Shown here: positions 29,986 to 38,330 of the stretch, in pieces
How positions within the stretch are numbered: position 1 is the first letter of the stretch
Layout: the number at the start of each line of letters is the position of its first letter
Source: AC-50 sp035640455
GTDB taxonomy: Bacteria; Actinomycetota; Thermoleophilia; Gaiellales; Gaiellaceae
Assembly: GCA_035640455.1 (NCBI GenBank)
Contig: DASQWB010000071.1
Coordinates: 1-49,474, forward strand
Direction of reading: 5' to 3'
Length of the DNA: 49,474 nt
Notes under the pieces: generated by a model
Told to the model about the DNA's origin: nothing
The model's database searches: none
The model's input: the letters and a program-made list of their open reading frames with translations, nothing else
Translations under genes and position numbers: made by a program

Positions 29986-30834
29986 TCAAGAGGTCGCTCC
30001 CGATCCCTCATCGGGCGTAAGCACGCTTCGCACTCCGATTGCTGCCCAACCGACCTCGGTCGTCAGCCGCGAGCCTCGCATGCGCGAGTAATCCTCGAGC
30101 ACGGGCTCGATGGCTTCGCCGATGCGGCGACACTGATTGGCAAGCAAGCTGCGAACGGTCTCTCCACGGCGCGAGCTCCGCATGCTCTCGGCCCAGCTCT
30201 GGACCACCGTCGGGCGAAGCAGGTCTTGGAGGTCGAAGATGCGCACTCGTTCGGCTCCGTCGAGACCGTCTTGATACCGCTCGGGGACGTTCAACAGTCG
30301 TTCACGCATCTCCGTAAGTGCCAGCGCGAAGCGCGTGACCGCCTCCGGATCCTCCGTCCACGTCGCCGTCGGAGCTTCGCCGATCCAACGCTGGAGGAAC
30401 TCCCACGCGTCGACCGCTTCCTCCTCCACGACTTCGTGTAACTGGGCGTAGGTGGAAACCGCGAAGCTGATGATGTAGGCAAGGGCACGCTCGATTGCCT
30501 GGCCGGCGGCTTCGCGCATCGGCCGCCGCCGAAGCTCGCGCTGGTACTCGTGGTGACGCTCCCGCTCTCGCTCAAGAAGACGATCGATGACGAAGACCGC
30601 CAGGAAGAGGCCGGTCCATTCGGCGATGAAGTTAGGCAGCCAGTCGTTCGCCCACGTGTGCGACCGGAACGCAAACCACACGACGGTCGTCCCCACGGAA
30701 AGAATCGCGAGCAACACGGCGAGCCGCTGAGAGATAGAGCGAAGCGGCTCAAAGGCGAGCTGCCGTGCAATACGGAGCGAGGTAGCCAGCGTCTCACCCT
30801 GCCTGGAATCGGTGGCGCCGCACGATGTTAACAC
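29986..30834 (-). CDS. Two-pass membrane protein, possibly acquired
   Basis: 282 residues. Two hydrophobic segments near the N-terminus (RLAVLLAILSVGTTVVWFAF and FIAEWTGLFLAVFVIDRLLE) anchor a long soluble helical region (LTEMRERLLNVPERYQDGL, ESMRSSRRGETVRSLLANQC). The base composition is visibly less GC-rich and codon choice less biased than in its neighbours, a sign of recent transfer. The GTG start lies four bases into an AT-rich patch. Function unknown. Layout resembles proteins with a short membrane hairpin and a cytoplasmic alpha-helical sensor-like part. Confidence 0.7.
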   Translation of the reverse strand: MLTSCGATDSRQGETLATSLRIARQLAFEPLRSISQRLAVLLAILSVGTTVVWFAFRSHTWANDWLPNFIAEWTGLFLAVFVIDRLLERERERHHEYQRELRRRPMREAAGQAIERALAYIISFAVSTYAQLHEVVEEEAVDAWEFLQRWIGEAPTATWTEDPEAVTRFALALTEMRERLLNVPERYQDGLDGAERVRIFDLQDLLRPTVVQSWAESMRSSRRGETVRSLLANQCRRIGEAIEPVLEDYSRMRGSRLTTEVGWAAIGVRSVLTPDEGSGATS

Positions 30835-30861
30835 CGGGCACGGGCGCGGCCAATCGGCGGC

Positions 30862-31836
30862 TCAGCGCAGGAGAAAGCCTTCGCTCAAGGGGTCGCCGTC
30901 GGCCAGGACGAACTCGTGCCGGCCCGTCGGATAGGCCGAGCCTTCGACCTCGGTGACGACCGCCGGACGGCCCGCGACGTCGGTCGTCGCGACCACGCGG
31001 CCGACGAACTCCGTGTCGACGATCGAGACGTGGCGGAGCGGCTCGCCGACGCCGATTCGGCCGGCGGCGTGCAAGAGCGCGAGCCGGGCCGACGTGCCGC
31101 TCCCGCACGGCGAGCGGTCGACCTCGCCGTCGGCGAAGACGGTGACGTTTCGCTGCTGCAGCTCGGGCGCCTCCGGCTCCTCCTCGTAGAAGACGACGCC
31201 GTAGAGCCCGCGGAGCTCCGGCTCGAGCGGGTGCACGACCTCGAGGGCCGCCTCGACCGCGGGCCGCAGCTCGCGCTGGAGGGCGATCAGGCGCGGCAGG
31301 TCGGCCGCGCGCACGCGGAGGCCGAGGTCGCGGACGTCGACGGAGCCGTAGAAAGCGCCGCCGTACGCGACGTCGAGCCTCACATCGCCGATCTCGAGGC
31401 CGGTCGCGAGCACGAACGACGGCACGTTGCGGAAGCGGACGGATACGACGTGTCCGTCACGGCACGCCGCGACGCACGGCAGCCGGCCCGACGGCGCATC
31501 GACGACGACTTCCGGCCCGGCGACGACGCCGGTCTCGAGCGCCCACGTGACGAGCGCGATCGTGCCGTGCCCGCAGGCCGTCGAGTAGCCCTCGTTGTGG
31601 AAGAAGACGACGCCGAGGTCGGCCCCGTCGTCCTCCGGCTCGGTGACGAAGCAGCCGTACATGTCGGCATGCCCGCGCGGCTCGTGGACGAGGAGCCGGC
31701 GCACGTGGTCGAGGTGCTCGAGCGCGTCGCGGCGCTTCTCGAGGATCGTCCGCCCGCGCAACGGCCGCACGCCGCCGGTGACGATGCGGAACGGCTCGCC
31801 GGCGGTGTGGTAGTCGACGGTCGAGATCGCCTCCAC
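30862..31836 (-). CDS. Proline racemase family enzyme (proline racemase or 4-hydroxyproline epimerase)
   Basis: Cofactor-independent racemase family. Seen: STVDYHTAGEPFRIVTGGV, GCFVTEPEDDGADLGVVFFH, and both catalytic cysteine sites: YSTACGHGTIAL (about residue 87) and DRSPCGSGTSARLALL (about residue 240). Having two Cys argues for racemase or 4-hydroxyproline 2-epimerase rather than trans-3-hydroxyproline dehydratase, which has Thr at the second site. 324 residues. GTG 31836 has a -10 (TACGCT) exactly six bases upstream. It is divergent to the PBP gene, only 32 bases away. Confidence 0.85.
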   Translation of the reverse strand: MEAISTVDYHTAGEPFRIVTGGVRPLRGRTILEKRRDALEHLDHVRRLLVHEPRGHADMYGCFVTEPEDDGADLGVVFFHNEGYSTACGHGTIALVTWALETGVVAGPEVVVDAPSGRLPCVAACRDGHVVSVRFRNVPSFVLATGLEIGDVRLDVAYGGAFYGSVDVRDLGLRVRAADLPRLIALQRELRPAVEAALEVVHPLEPELRGLYGVVFYEEEPEAPELQQRNVTVFADGEVDRSPCGSGTSARLALLHAAGRIGVGEPLRHVSIVDTEFVGRVVATTDVAGRPAVVTEVEGSAYPTGRHEFVLADGDPLSEGFLLR

Positions 31837-31842
31837 CGCACG

Positions 31843-31848
31843 AGCGTA
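31843..31848 (-). promoter_or_regulatory. -10 element of a probable leaderless promoter
   Basis: Minus strand TACGCT, six bases before GTG 31836 of the racemase family gene. The divergent PBP promoter must overlap this 32-base region. Confidence 0.45.
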
Positions 31849-31868
31849 GCGTGGTGTAAGCGCTGCTC

Positions 31869-34415
31869 CTGTGGAAAGATTCGAATGCGCCCGGCGTCCG
31901 CCGGGGACGAACGAGCGAGACGCCGACGCCCGACCGCAAGCAGACACCCGCCGAGCTCGCACGGGAGCTCGGGATCCATCCGAGCACCCTCAACGTCTGG
32001 CTGCGCCGCACGTTTCCGCGCGCCAAGGGCCAGCGTGGGCGCCGCTGGGTCCTGACGGACGAGCAGCGGCGCGCCGCGTATGCGCACTTCGGCCGGCGCC
32101 GGAGGGTCCCCCGCCGCGACGGCCCCGCACCCGCCACGCCGCCCTTCGTCACGTCGAACGGCGCGCGCCGGAACGGGTTCGGGCCGCCGAACGGCAACGG
32201 TTGGAACGGCCAATGGGCACCGCCGGCGGGAGACGACGACCTGCCGCCGCGCATCCGCCGCCGGCGTCTCCGGCGGCGCCAGCAGGCCCACCGGCTGCCG
32301 CACCGCTTCGCGCTCGCACTGCTCGTCCTGCCGCTCGTGATCGTCGGCGGCAGCATGGTCGCGGCCGCGCTCGGCGGCGCGGCGGCGGTCGAGTCGACCT
32401 GCTCGCTGAACGCCCTCCGCCCGCTCCGGATCGGCGAGAACTCATTCGTCTTCGCGTCCGACGGCTCGCTGCTCGGCTCGATCCCCTCCTCCCGCAACCG
32501 GCAGCCGCTGAAGCTCCGCGAGATGACGCGGTGGATACCGAAGGCGACCGTCGCGATCGAGGACCGGCGCTTCTACGAGCACGGCGGCCTCGACTACAAG
32601 GGCATCCTGCGCGCGGCCGTCACCGACATCCAGAAGGGCACGTTCGCCCAGGGCGGCTCCACGATCACGCAGCAGCTCGTCCGGAACCTCTACATCGGGA
32701 ACGACCAGCGCACCCTCGAGCGCAAGCTGCGGGAGGCCTGCCTCGCGCTCCGGCTCGCGGCGTCCTGGTCGAGGAACCGCGTCCTCTCGACGTACCTGAA
32801 CCAGGTCTACTACGGCAACCACGCCTACGGGATCGAGGCGGCCGCGCAGACGTACTTCTCGCGGAGCGCCCGCCGCCTGAGCCTGGCGCAGTCGGCGCTG
32901 CTCGCTGGCCTCCCGCAGGCGCCCTCGGTCTACGACCCGTTCGACGAGCCGAAGGTCGCGCTCAAGCGGCGGAACGACGTCCTGCGGGCGATGCTCGACT
33001 CGCACTACATCGGGCCGGCGCAGTTCCACAGTGCCGCACGCGAGCCGCTCGGCCTGAAGCCGGGGAGCATCTACACGCGGATCAGGCAGCCGTACTTCTT
33101 CAGCTACGTCGAGCAACAGCTCGTCGACGGCTACGGCGCGAGCCGGGTCCGAAGCGGCGGCCTGCGGGTGAAGACGACGATCGACCCGCGCCTCCAGCAT
33201 GCGGCCGAGCAGGCGATGAAGGACCACCTGCGGGTGCGGACCGACCCGGCGGCGGCGCTCGTCGCCATCGACCCCCGCACCGGGAAGATCCGCGCGATGG
33301 CGGTCGACGTGCCGAGCGGCGAGCGCCTCCAGTTCAACCTCGCCGCACAGGGCCATCGCCAGGCGGGCAGCGCCTTCAAGCCGTTCACGCTCGCGGCCGC
33401 GATCGAGAACGGGATCTCGCTCTCCTCGACGTTCAACGGCCCGCCGGGGCTGATCATCCCCGATCGCCGCTGCTACACGAACAACGGGCCCTGGGACGTG
33501 CACAACTCGGCCGACGAGTCGGCGGGGACGATGAGCCTCATGGAGGCGACCGCCCACTCCGTGAACACGATCTTCGCCCAGCTCGCCGTCAAGGTCGGCC
33601 CTTCGGAGGTCGTCAAGTGGGCGCACCGCATCGGCATCGGCTCGCCGCTCCAGCCCGTCTGCTCGATCACGCTCGGGACGCAGCCCGTCTCGCCGCTCGA
33701 GATGACGTCCGCCTTTGGGACCTTCGCCGCGCACGGCATCCGGCACCATCCGCAGTCGCTCGAGCTCGTGCGGGCTGCGAACGGGCGAGTCCTGACGGGA
33801 GCGGTCCCCTCGGGCTACCGCGTCATCCAGGCGAACACCGCCGACCTCGTCACCGCCGCGCTCCAGGGGGTGGTCACGCACGGAACCGGGACGGCCGCGA
33901 ACATCGGCCGGCCGGCGGCGGGCAAGACGGGAACGGCGGAGAACTACCAGGACGCGTGGTTCTGCGGCTACGTGCCCCAGCTCGTCACTTGCGTCTGGGT
34001 CGGCTACCCGCACCGCGAGCTCTCGATGCAGTACATCGAGGGCTACGCCGCCGTCTTCGGCGGCACGATCCCCGCCTCGATCTGGCACGACTTCATGACC
34101 CAGGCGGTCGCGAAGCTGCCCGTCGAGGAGTTCCCCACGGCCTACGACCACGGCGTCGCGGTCTCGGGCGGCGGCTACACCTCGACGACGCCGTCCTATG
34201 GGTACACGCCGCCGGCCTACACGCCGCCGACGACGTCGACTACCACGACGACGCCGCAGGCGCCGCCTCCGCCTCCGCCCCCCGCGGCCTCGCCGCCTCC
34301 GCCTCCGCCGCCTCCCCCACCCCCGCCGCCTCCACCGCCGCCTCCGCCACCCCCGCCGCCGCCCCCGGAGCCGCCTCCGCCGCCGCCTCCGCCTCCCCCA
34401 CCTCCGCCGGAATGA
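31869..34415 (+). CDS. Class A penicillin-binding protein with N-terminal HTH-like domain
   Basis: Bifunctional peptidoglycan synthase. The glycosyltransferase domain shows AIEDRRFYEHGGLDYKGI, GGSTITQQLVRN and RVLSTYLNQVYYGN. The transpeptidase shows the SxxK motif in QAGSAFKPF, SVN in AHSVNTIFA and KTG in AGKTGTAEN. The tail is T/P-rich with a long polyproline run. The first ATG/GTG in frame (32337) would cut the membrane helix (FALALLVLPLVIVGGSMVAA) in half. The frame is open and clearly coding back to about 31917, giving an HTH-like head: KQTPAELARELGIHPSTLNV, WLRRTFPRAKG, RWVLTDEQRRAAYAHFG. I propose CTG 31869 (TAAGCG six bases upstream); a frameshifted GTG 31871 start is the alternative. 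About 848 residues. Confidence 0.85.
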   Translation: MWKDSNAPGVRRGRTSETPTPDRKQTPAELARELGIHPSTLNVWLRRTFPRAKGQRGRRWVLTDEQRRAAYAHFGRRRRVPRRDGPAPATPPFVTSNGARRNGFGPPNGNGWNGQWAPPAGDDDLPPRIRRRRLRRRQQAHRLPHRFALALLVLPLVIVGGSMVAAALGGAAAVESTCSLNALRPLRIGENSFVFASDGSLLGSIPSSRNRQPLKLREMTRWIPKATVAIEDRRFYEHGGLDYKGILRAAVTDIQKGTFAQGGSTITQQLVRNLYIGNDQRTLERKLREACLALRLAASWSRNRVLSTYLNQVYYGNHAYGIEAAAQTYFSRSARRLSLAQSALLAGLPQAPSVYDPFDEPKVALKRRNDVLRAMLDSHYIGPAQFHSAAREPLGLKPGSIYTRIRQPYFFSYVEQQLVDGYGASRVRSGGLRVKTTIDPRLQHAAEQAMKDHLRVRTDPAAALVAIDPRTGKIRAMAVDVPSGERLQFNLAAQGHRQAGSAFKPFTLAAAIENGISLSSTFNGPPGLIIPDRRCYTNNGPWDVHNSADESAGTMSLMEATAHSVNTIFAQLAVKVGPSEVVKWAHRIGIGSPLQPVCSITLGTQPVSPLEMTSAFGTFAAHGIRHHPQSLELVRAANGRVLTGAVPSGYRVIQANTADLVTAALQGVVTHGTGTAANIGRPAAGKTGTAENYQDAWFCGYVPQLVTCVWVGYPHRELSMQYIEGYAAVFGGTIPASIWHDFMTQAVAKLPVEEFPTAYDHGVAVSGGGYTSTTPSYGYTPPAYTPPTTSTTTTTPQAPPPPPPPAASPPPPPPPPPPPPPPPPPPPPPPPPPEPPPPPPPPPPPPPE

Positions 34416-34468
34416 GACGTGCGGCAGGCGCAAGACTGGGGTAGGGTTGACAGCGGAGCGGGTTTCAG

Positions 34469-35557
34469 GTGTCTGACGAGGCGGGAATGAACCGGCGCGG
34501 CATGGTGGACCTCATCGAGAGCGTCCTCGAGAACGAGGACCTCCGCAGCCTCATCGAGTCCGCAGAGCCCACCGGCTCGATCCGCCAGGTCGACCTCGCC
34601 GAGTTCCTCGAGCTCCATCCGCTCGACCCGCTCGAGACCGACGCGCTCTACCGGGAGCTCGACCAGCGCGGGATCGAGGTCGTCGAGGAGAAGGAGCGCG
34701 AGCCGCCCCCGCCGCCGCTCGTGCAGCAGCTCTCCTACGAGACGACGACCGACGCGCTCCAGCTCTTCCTGCGCGAGGCCGGCCGCCACGCGCTCCTGAC
34801 CGCAGCGCAGGAGGTCGAGCTCGCGAAGCGGATCGAGCGCGGCGACGAGGAGGCGAAGCAGCGGATGATCCAGTCGAATCTCCGCCTCGTCGTCTCGATC
34901 GCGAAGAACTACCGCAACCAGGGCCTTCCGTTCCTCGACCTGATCCAGGAGGGGACGCTGGGCCTGATCCGCGCGGTCGAGAAGTTCGACTGGCGCCGCG
35001 GCTACAAGTTCTCGACCTATGCGACTTGGTGGATCCGCCAGGCCGTCGCACGCGCGCTCGCGGACAAGGCGCGGACGATCCGGATGCCCGTCCACATCGT
35101 GGAGCGGCTCCAGAAGATGAACCGCGCCGAGCGGCTGCTCTGGACGCAGCTAGGCCGGGAGCCGTCCCTCGAGGAGATCGCCGAGGAGGCGAGCCTCCCG
35201 CTCTCGCAGGCGCACGAGGTGCTGGCCGCGGCACGGGCCTCGACGAGCCTCGACCAGCCGGTCGGCGACCAGGAGGACGCGGTCTTCGGGGACTTCGTCG
35301 CCGGCGACGGACCGCTTCCCGAGGACGAGGTCGAGGTCTCGCTGCGCAGCCAGGCGCTCTCCGCCGCGCTCGCCTCGCTCCCGGAGCGGGAGCGGCGCGT
35401 GCTCGAGCTTCGCTACGGGCTCTACGACGCCGAGCCGAAGACGCTCGAGGAGATCGGGCGCCGGCTCGGGCTCACGCGCGAGCGCGTGCGCCAGATCGAG
35501 CTCGACACGCTCAGGCGCCTCGCGACGCTGCGCGAGATGCAGGCCGTCGCGACTTAG
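34469..35557 (+). CDS. Housekeeping-type RNA polymerase sigma factor (sigma-70 group 1/2)
   Basis: 362 residues with an N-terminal region 1.1-like segment (about 1-90, acidic, MVDLIESVLENEDLRSLIE), region 1.2 (TTDALQLFLREAGRHALLTA), region 2 (RLVVSIAKNYRNQGLPFLDL, IQEGTLGLIRAVEKFDWRRG, KFSTYATWWIRQAVARALAD), region 3, and region 4 (EEIGRRLGLTRERVRQIELD). Reads -10/-35 promoters such as those listed here. The start is GTG 34469 or ATG 34487/34502 in the same frame. A lone TTGACA at 34447 is too close to serve it. A second similar sigma factor lies 0.7 kb away on the other strand. It ends convergently, overlapping the CpsB-like gene by 47 bases. Confidence 0.88.
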   Translation: MSDEAGMNRRGMVDLIESVLENEDLRSLIESAEPTGSIRQVDLAEFLELHPLDPLETDALYRELDQRGIEVVEEKEREPPPPPLVQQLSYETTTDALQLFLREAGRHALLTAAQEVELAKRIERGDEEAKQRMIQSNLRLVVSIAKNYRNQGLPFLDLIQEGTLGLIRAVEKFDWRRGYKFSTYATWWIRQAVARALADKARTIRMPVHIVERLQKMNRAERLLWTQLGREPSLEEIAEEASLPLSQAHEVLAAARASTSLDQPVGDQEDAVFGDFVAGDGPLPEDEVEVSLRSQALSAALASLPERERRVLELRYGLYDAEPKTLEEIGRRLGLTRERVRQIELDTLRRLATLREMQAVAT

Positions 35558-36248
35558 GTACTTCCAAGGCCGAGCCGTCGAAGAGGAAGCGGGCGCGGGG
35601 CCCGAGCTCGGCGAGCGCGAGCTCGTAGGCGTCGTCGAGGCGCGCCGGGCGGGTCTCGCGGTGGCCGTCCGAGGCCACGACCTGCGCGAGCCCGTCGCGG
35701 AGAAGCCACCAGCCGAGCTCCTGGCGCTCCGGGCCGTGGCGGCCGAGGAGGCTCGTCGAGTTCACCTGCAGCGGCCAGCCGCGCTCGGCCAGGTCGACGG
35801 CGAGCGCAGGCCGCCGCAGCACGGCCTCGGTCCGCTCCGGATGGGCGATCAGCGGCGTCAGGCCTGCCGCCTCAACGTGCTCGGCGAGCGCGAGCAGGAG
35901 GTCGGCGGAGCCGGTGAACGGCACCTCCATGAGGACGACGTCGAGGCCCTCGAGCGCGTAGCGCCGCGGATCGAGGTCGAGCAGCGCCGCGATCGGCGTC
36001 AGCTCCCAGCCGAGGCGAACGTCGACGCCCGTCCGCCGGCGCAGCTCCTCGACCCGCTCGGAGACGACCTCCTCGCGCGCCTCGTCCGGCGGGAGGTGCG
36101 CGGCGACGTGCGGCGTCGCGAAGAGCGTCCGCGTGCCGTGCTCTGCAGCAGCGAGGCAAAGGGCGGCGCCTTCGGCCATCGACTGCGCCCCATCGTCCCC
36201 AGACGGAACGACATGGCTGTGGACGTCGACGAACCAGTCTGGGGCCAT
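35511..36248 (-). CDS. CpsB/YwqE-like PHP-domain tyrosine phosphatase
   Basis: A 245-residue PHP-fold phosphoesterase: WFVDVHSHVVPSGDDGAQSM (metal ligands HxH and D), TLFATPHVAAHLP, GLTPLIAHPERTEAVL, and VVASDGHRETRPARL. This is the CpsB/Wzb2-type manganese-dependent protein tyrosine phosphatase that controls capsule or exopolysaccharide export in Gram-positives. No tyrosine kinase is in the window. ATG 36248 has TAGCCT seven bases upstream. It follows the sigma factor gene by 17 bases, probably the same transcript. Confidence 0.85.
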   Translation of the reverse strand: MAPDWFVDVHSHVVPSGDDGAQSMAEGAALCLAAAEHGTRTLFATPHVAAHLPPDEAREEVVSERVEELRRRTGVDVRLGWELTPIAALLDLDPRRYALEGLDVVLMEVPFTGSADLLLALAEHVEAAGLTPLIAHPERTEAVLRRPALAVDLAERGWPLQVNSTSLLGRHGPERQELGWWLLRDGLAQVVASDGHRETRPARLDDAYELALAELGPRARFLFDGSALEVPKSRRPASRAASRGA

Positions 36249-36265
36249 GGCCCCCAGGCTAGCGG

Positions 36266-37222
36266 CTAGCCGCGGAGGTAAAGCTCGAGGTCGGGCGCGA
36301 CGGTCCGCAGCTCGCGCAAAGCCCGCGCCTCGAGCTGCCGGACGCGCTCGCGGGTGATGCCGAGGACGGAACCGACCTCCTCGAGCGTCTGCGGCTTCCC
36401 GTCCTCGAGGCCGAAGCGAAGCGCGAGCACGCGCCGCATGCGCGGGTTCAGGTGCTGGAGCGCCTCGGCCAGCTCGGCCGTACGGAGCCGTTTCGCCGTC
36501 GTCTCGTCGGGCTGGTCGGAGTGGACGTCCTCGATCAGGTCGGCGTAGAGGCTCTCGCCGTCGCCGACGGGCGTCTCGAGGCTGACGGGATCCTCGACGA
36601 GCTCGAGCAGCTCCTCGACGCGCTTCGCCGGGAAGCCGCTCTCCCCCGCGAGCTCCTCGATCGTCGGGTCGCGGTTCAGCTTTTGGCCGAGCACGCGCCG
36701 CGCCCGCATCACGCGCCGCACCTGCTCCGCGACGTGGACGGGCAGGCGAATCGTCCGTCCCTGGTCGGCGAGCGCCCGCGTGACGGCCTGCCGGATCCAC
36801 CACGTCGCGTAGGTGGAGAGCTTGAAGCCCATCCGGTAGTCGAACTTCTCGACCGCGCGGATCAGGCCGAGGTTCCCTTCCTGGATCAGGTCGAGGAGGG
36901 GCACGCCGGCCTTCGTGTAGTTCCGCGTGATCGACATCACGAGGCGGAGGTTCGCCTCGATCAGCCGTCGCTTCGCCGCCTCGTCGCCCTCGTCCTTGCG
37001 GCGGGCGAGTTCGCGCTCCTCGGACGGCGTCAGGAGCCGGCCGTCGCCGATCTGCCGCACGTAGAGCTTGAGCGGATCCTGCGTCTGCGTCGCTGCTTCC
37101 TCGGCTTCCTCGGCTTCGGCATCGGGCTCGTCGAGGTCGGGGAGCAGCTCCAGGCGGGGCTCGACCTCGTCGTCGGGCTCGGAAGAGGAGGGGATGGGCT
37201 CGGGGAGCGGCCGCGGCTCCAT
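36266..37222 (-). CDS. Second sigma-70 family factor (RpoD/SigA-like)
   Basis: 318 residues. After an acidic, proline-rich N-terminus it has region 1.2 (TQDPLKLYVRQIGDGRLLTP), region 2 (NLRLVMSITRNYTKAGVPLL, IQEGNLGLIRAVEKFDYRMG, STYATWWIRQAVTRALADQG), region 3 (RTIRLPVHVAEQVRRVMRAR) and region 4 (EEVGSVLGITRERVRQLEAR). It lacks a clear region 1.1 and is shorter than the 34469 factor, so it may be the group 2 partner or the principal factor; sequence alone does not decide. ATG at 37222. Confidence 0.87.
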   Translation of the reverse strand: MEPRPLPEPIPSSSEPDDEVEPRLELLPDLDEPDAEAEEAEEAATQTQDPLKLYVRQIGDGRLLTPSEERELARRKDEGDEAAKRRLIEANLRLVMSITRNYTKAGVPLLDLIQEGNLGLIRAVEKFDYRMGFKLSTYATWWIRQAVTRALADQGRTIRLPVHVAEQVRRVMRARRVLGQKLNRDPTIEELAGESGFPAKRVEELLELVEDPVSLETPVGDGESLYADLIEDVHSDQPDETTAKRLRTAELAEALQHLNPRMRRVLALRFGLEDGKPQTLEEVGSVLGITRERVRQLEARALRELRTVAPDLELYLRG

Positions 37223-37425
37223 CGTGCCCGCTTTATCGGCCGACCGGGAAGCTCGGCCTTAGCCCCTGCCGTACTCAAAGGAGGGATCGAGCGCGCCGCT
37301 GAGAATGCTCCGACGGTTCCCGACTAACTTCCGCCGGGATGACTCGTCGGAGACCTCAGACGGGTCACGGCGGGGTCAACCTCGGAGCCGTTCCGTCCGA
37401 AGAGGTTCGGAGGATCTCGAAGATC

Positions 37426-38229
37426 GTGTGCGGCATTGCCGGATACAGCCTGAGCGTCAAGTCGAGCGTCGACCGCACGCTCGCCGCGCAGGCCCTGCTC
37501 GCCGGGATCGCGGAGCGCGGCGCCGACGCCGCCGGCTATGCCTACCGCACGGCCGGCGACGGCCGCGTCCGCGGCCACAAGCAGCGCTCCGGCGCGAGCG
37601 CGCTCCTCGAGGCGATCGAGCTTCCGCGCGAGGCGACCGAGGCGCTTATCCACGTCCGCGACTACACCAAGGGCCACCCGACGATCGAGGCGAACAACCA
37701 CCCGATCCGGCACGGCGCGGTCGTGGGCATCCACAACGGCGTCATCTTCAACGACGAGGAGATCCTCGACCGCCACGGCTTCGCCCGGGCGAAGCCCGAG
37801 ATGACCGTCGACTCGGAGGCCATCTTCGCGCTGGCCGAGCACGCCCACGGGAGCGCGCGGGTGCTCGAGGAGCTCCGTGGCTCGATGGCGTGCGCCTGGC
37901 TCGACGAGCGACGCCCCGACCTGGTCTTCGTCGCCCGCGGCGTGAACCGGCCGCTCTGGATCGCCACCGCCCGGCACGAGCGGTTCTTCGCGTCGACGCC
38001 GCAGGCGCTCGAGCTCGTCGAGCGCTACACGGGCGTCCGGCTGCGCAAGCGCGAGGTCGCCGAGGGAACGCTCGTCGCGCTCTCGCGCGGCAACCAAGCC
38101 TGGAGCGAGCGCTTCCGCCCGGACCGCCGCTTCGAGGAGCGGCAGCTGCCGGCGGTGCGCGCCCCCGACGAGGGCGCGTCCTGCCTGCGTCGCCTCGCGA
38201 CGCTGGTGGCTGCTCCGACCTCGAGTTAA
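37426..38229 (+). CDS. Stand-alone class II glutamine amidotransferase
   Basis: An Ntn-hydrolase glutaminase domain with Cys as residue 2 after GTG 37426: CGIAGYSLSVKSSVDRTLA. Further motifs: GIAERGADAAGYAYR, HVRDYTKGHPTIEANNHPIR and VGIHNGVIFNDEEIL, as in the GlmS/PurF glutaminase. There is no synthetase or sugar-isomerase domain in its 267 residues, so the ammonia acceptor is unknown. GGAGGAT at 37409 precedes the GTG. ATG 37339 in frame would add a 29-residue propeptide, as PurF has before its catalytic Cys; both starts are possible. Confidence 0.8.
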   Translation: MCGIAGYSLSVKSSVDRTLAAQALLAGIAERGADAAGYAYRTAGDGRVRGHKQRSGASALLEAIELPREATEALIHVRDYTKGHPTIEANNHPIRHGAVVGIHNGVIFNDEEILDRHGFARAKPEMTVDSEAIFALAEHAHGSARVLEELRGSMACAWLDERRPDLVFVARGVNRPLWIATARHERFFASTPQALELVERYTGVRLRKREVAEGTLVALSRGNQAWSERFRPDRRFEERQLPAVRAPDEGASCLRRLATLVAAPTSS

Positions 38230-38303
38230 GGCGCCGACTCGGCGGCGCCGACCGTCAGGACGCGCGGGCTCTGCCGGTGCGTCCGTCTGAAACGACCGGT
38301 CGA
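38230..38303 (+). repeat. Dispersed double-hairpin repeat, copy 4
   Basis: The most diverged copy. Hairpin 1 GGCGCCG-ACTCGG-CGGCGCC, linker GACCGTCA, hairpin 2 GGACGCGCGGGCTCTGCCGG with imperfect right arm, then GTCTGAAA and the intact palindrome GACCGGTC. It follows the amidotransferase stop directly and precedes a convergent gene. Confidence 0.7.
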
Positions 38304-38330
38304 GCCGATGAGCTCATGCCGAGACCGCCT

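Noticed and set aside
31871..34444. Separate long plus-strand frame overlapping the PBP
   Set aside because: It is the shifted frame of the PBP gene with Arg/Pro/Ala-rich text; the PBP motifs are all in the other frame.
38230..38303. Simple terminator after the amidotransferase gene
   Set aside because: It does contain hairpins, but it matches the five-copy repeat in order and tail sequence, so it is listed as a repeat copy; termination may be a secondary effect.
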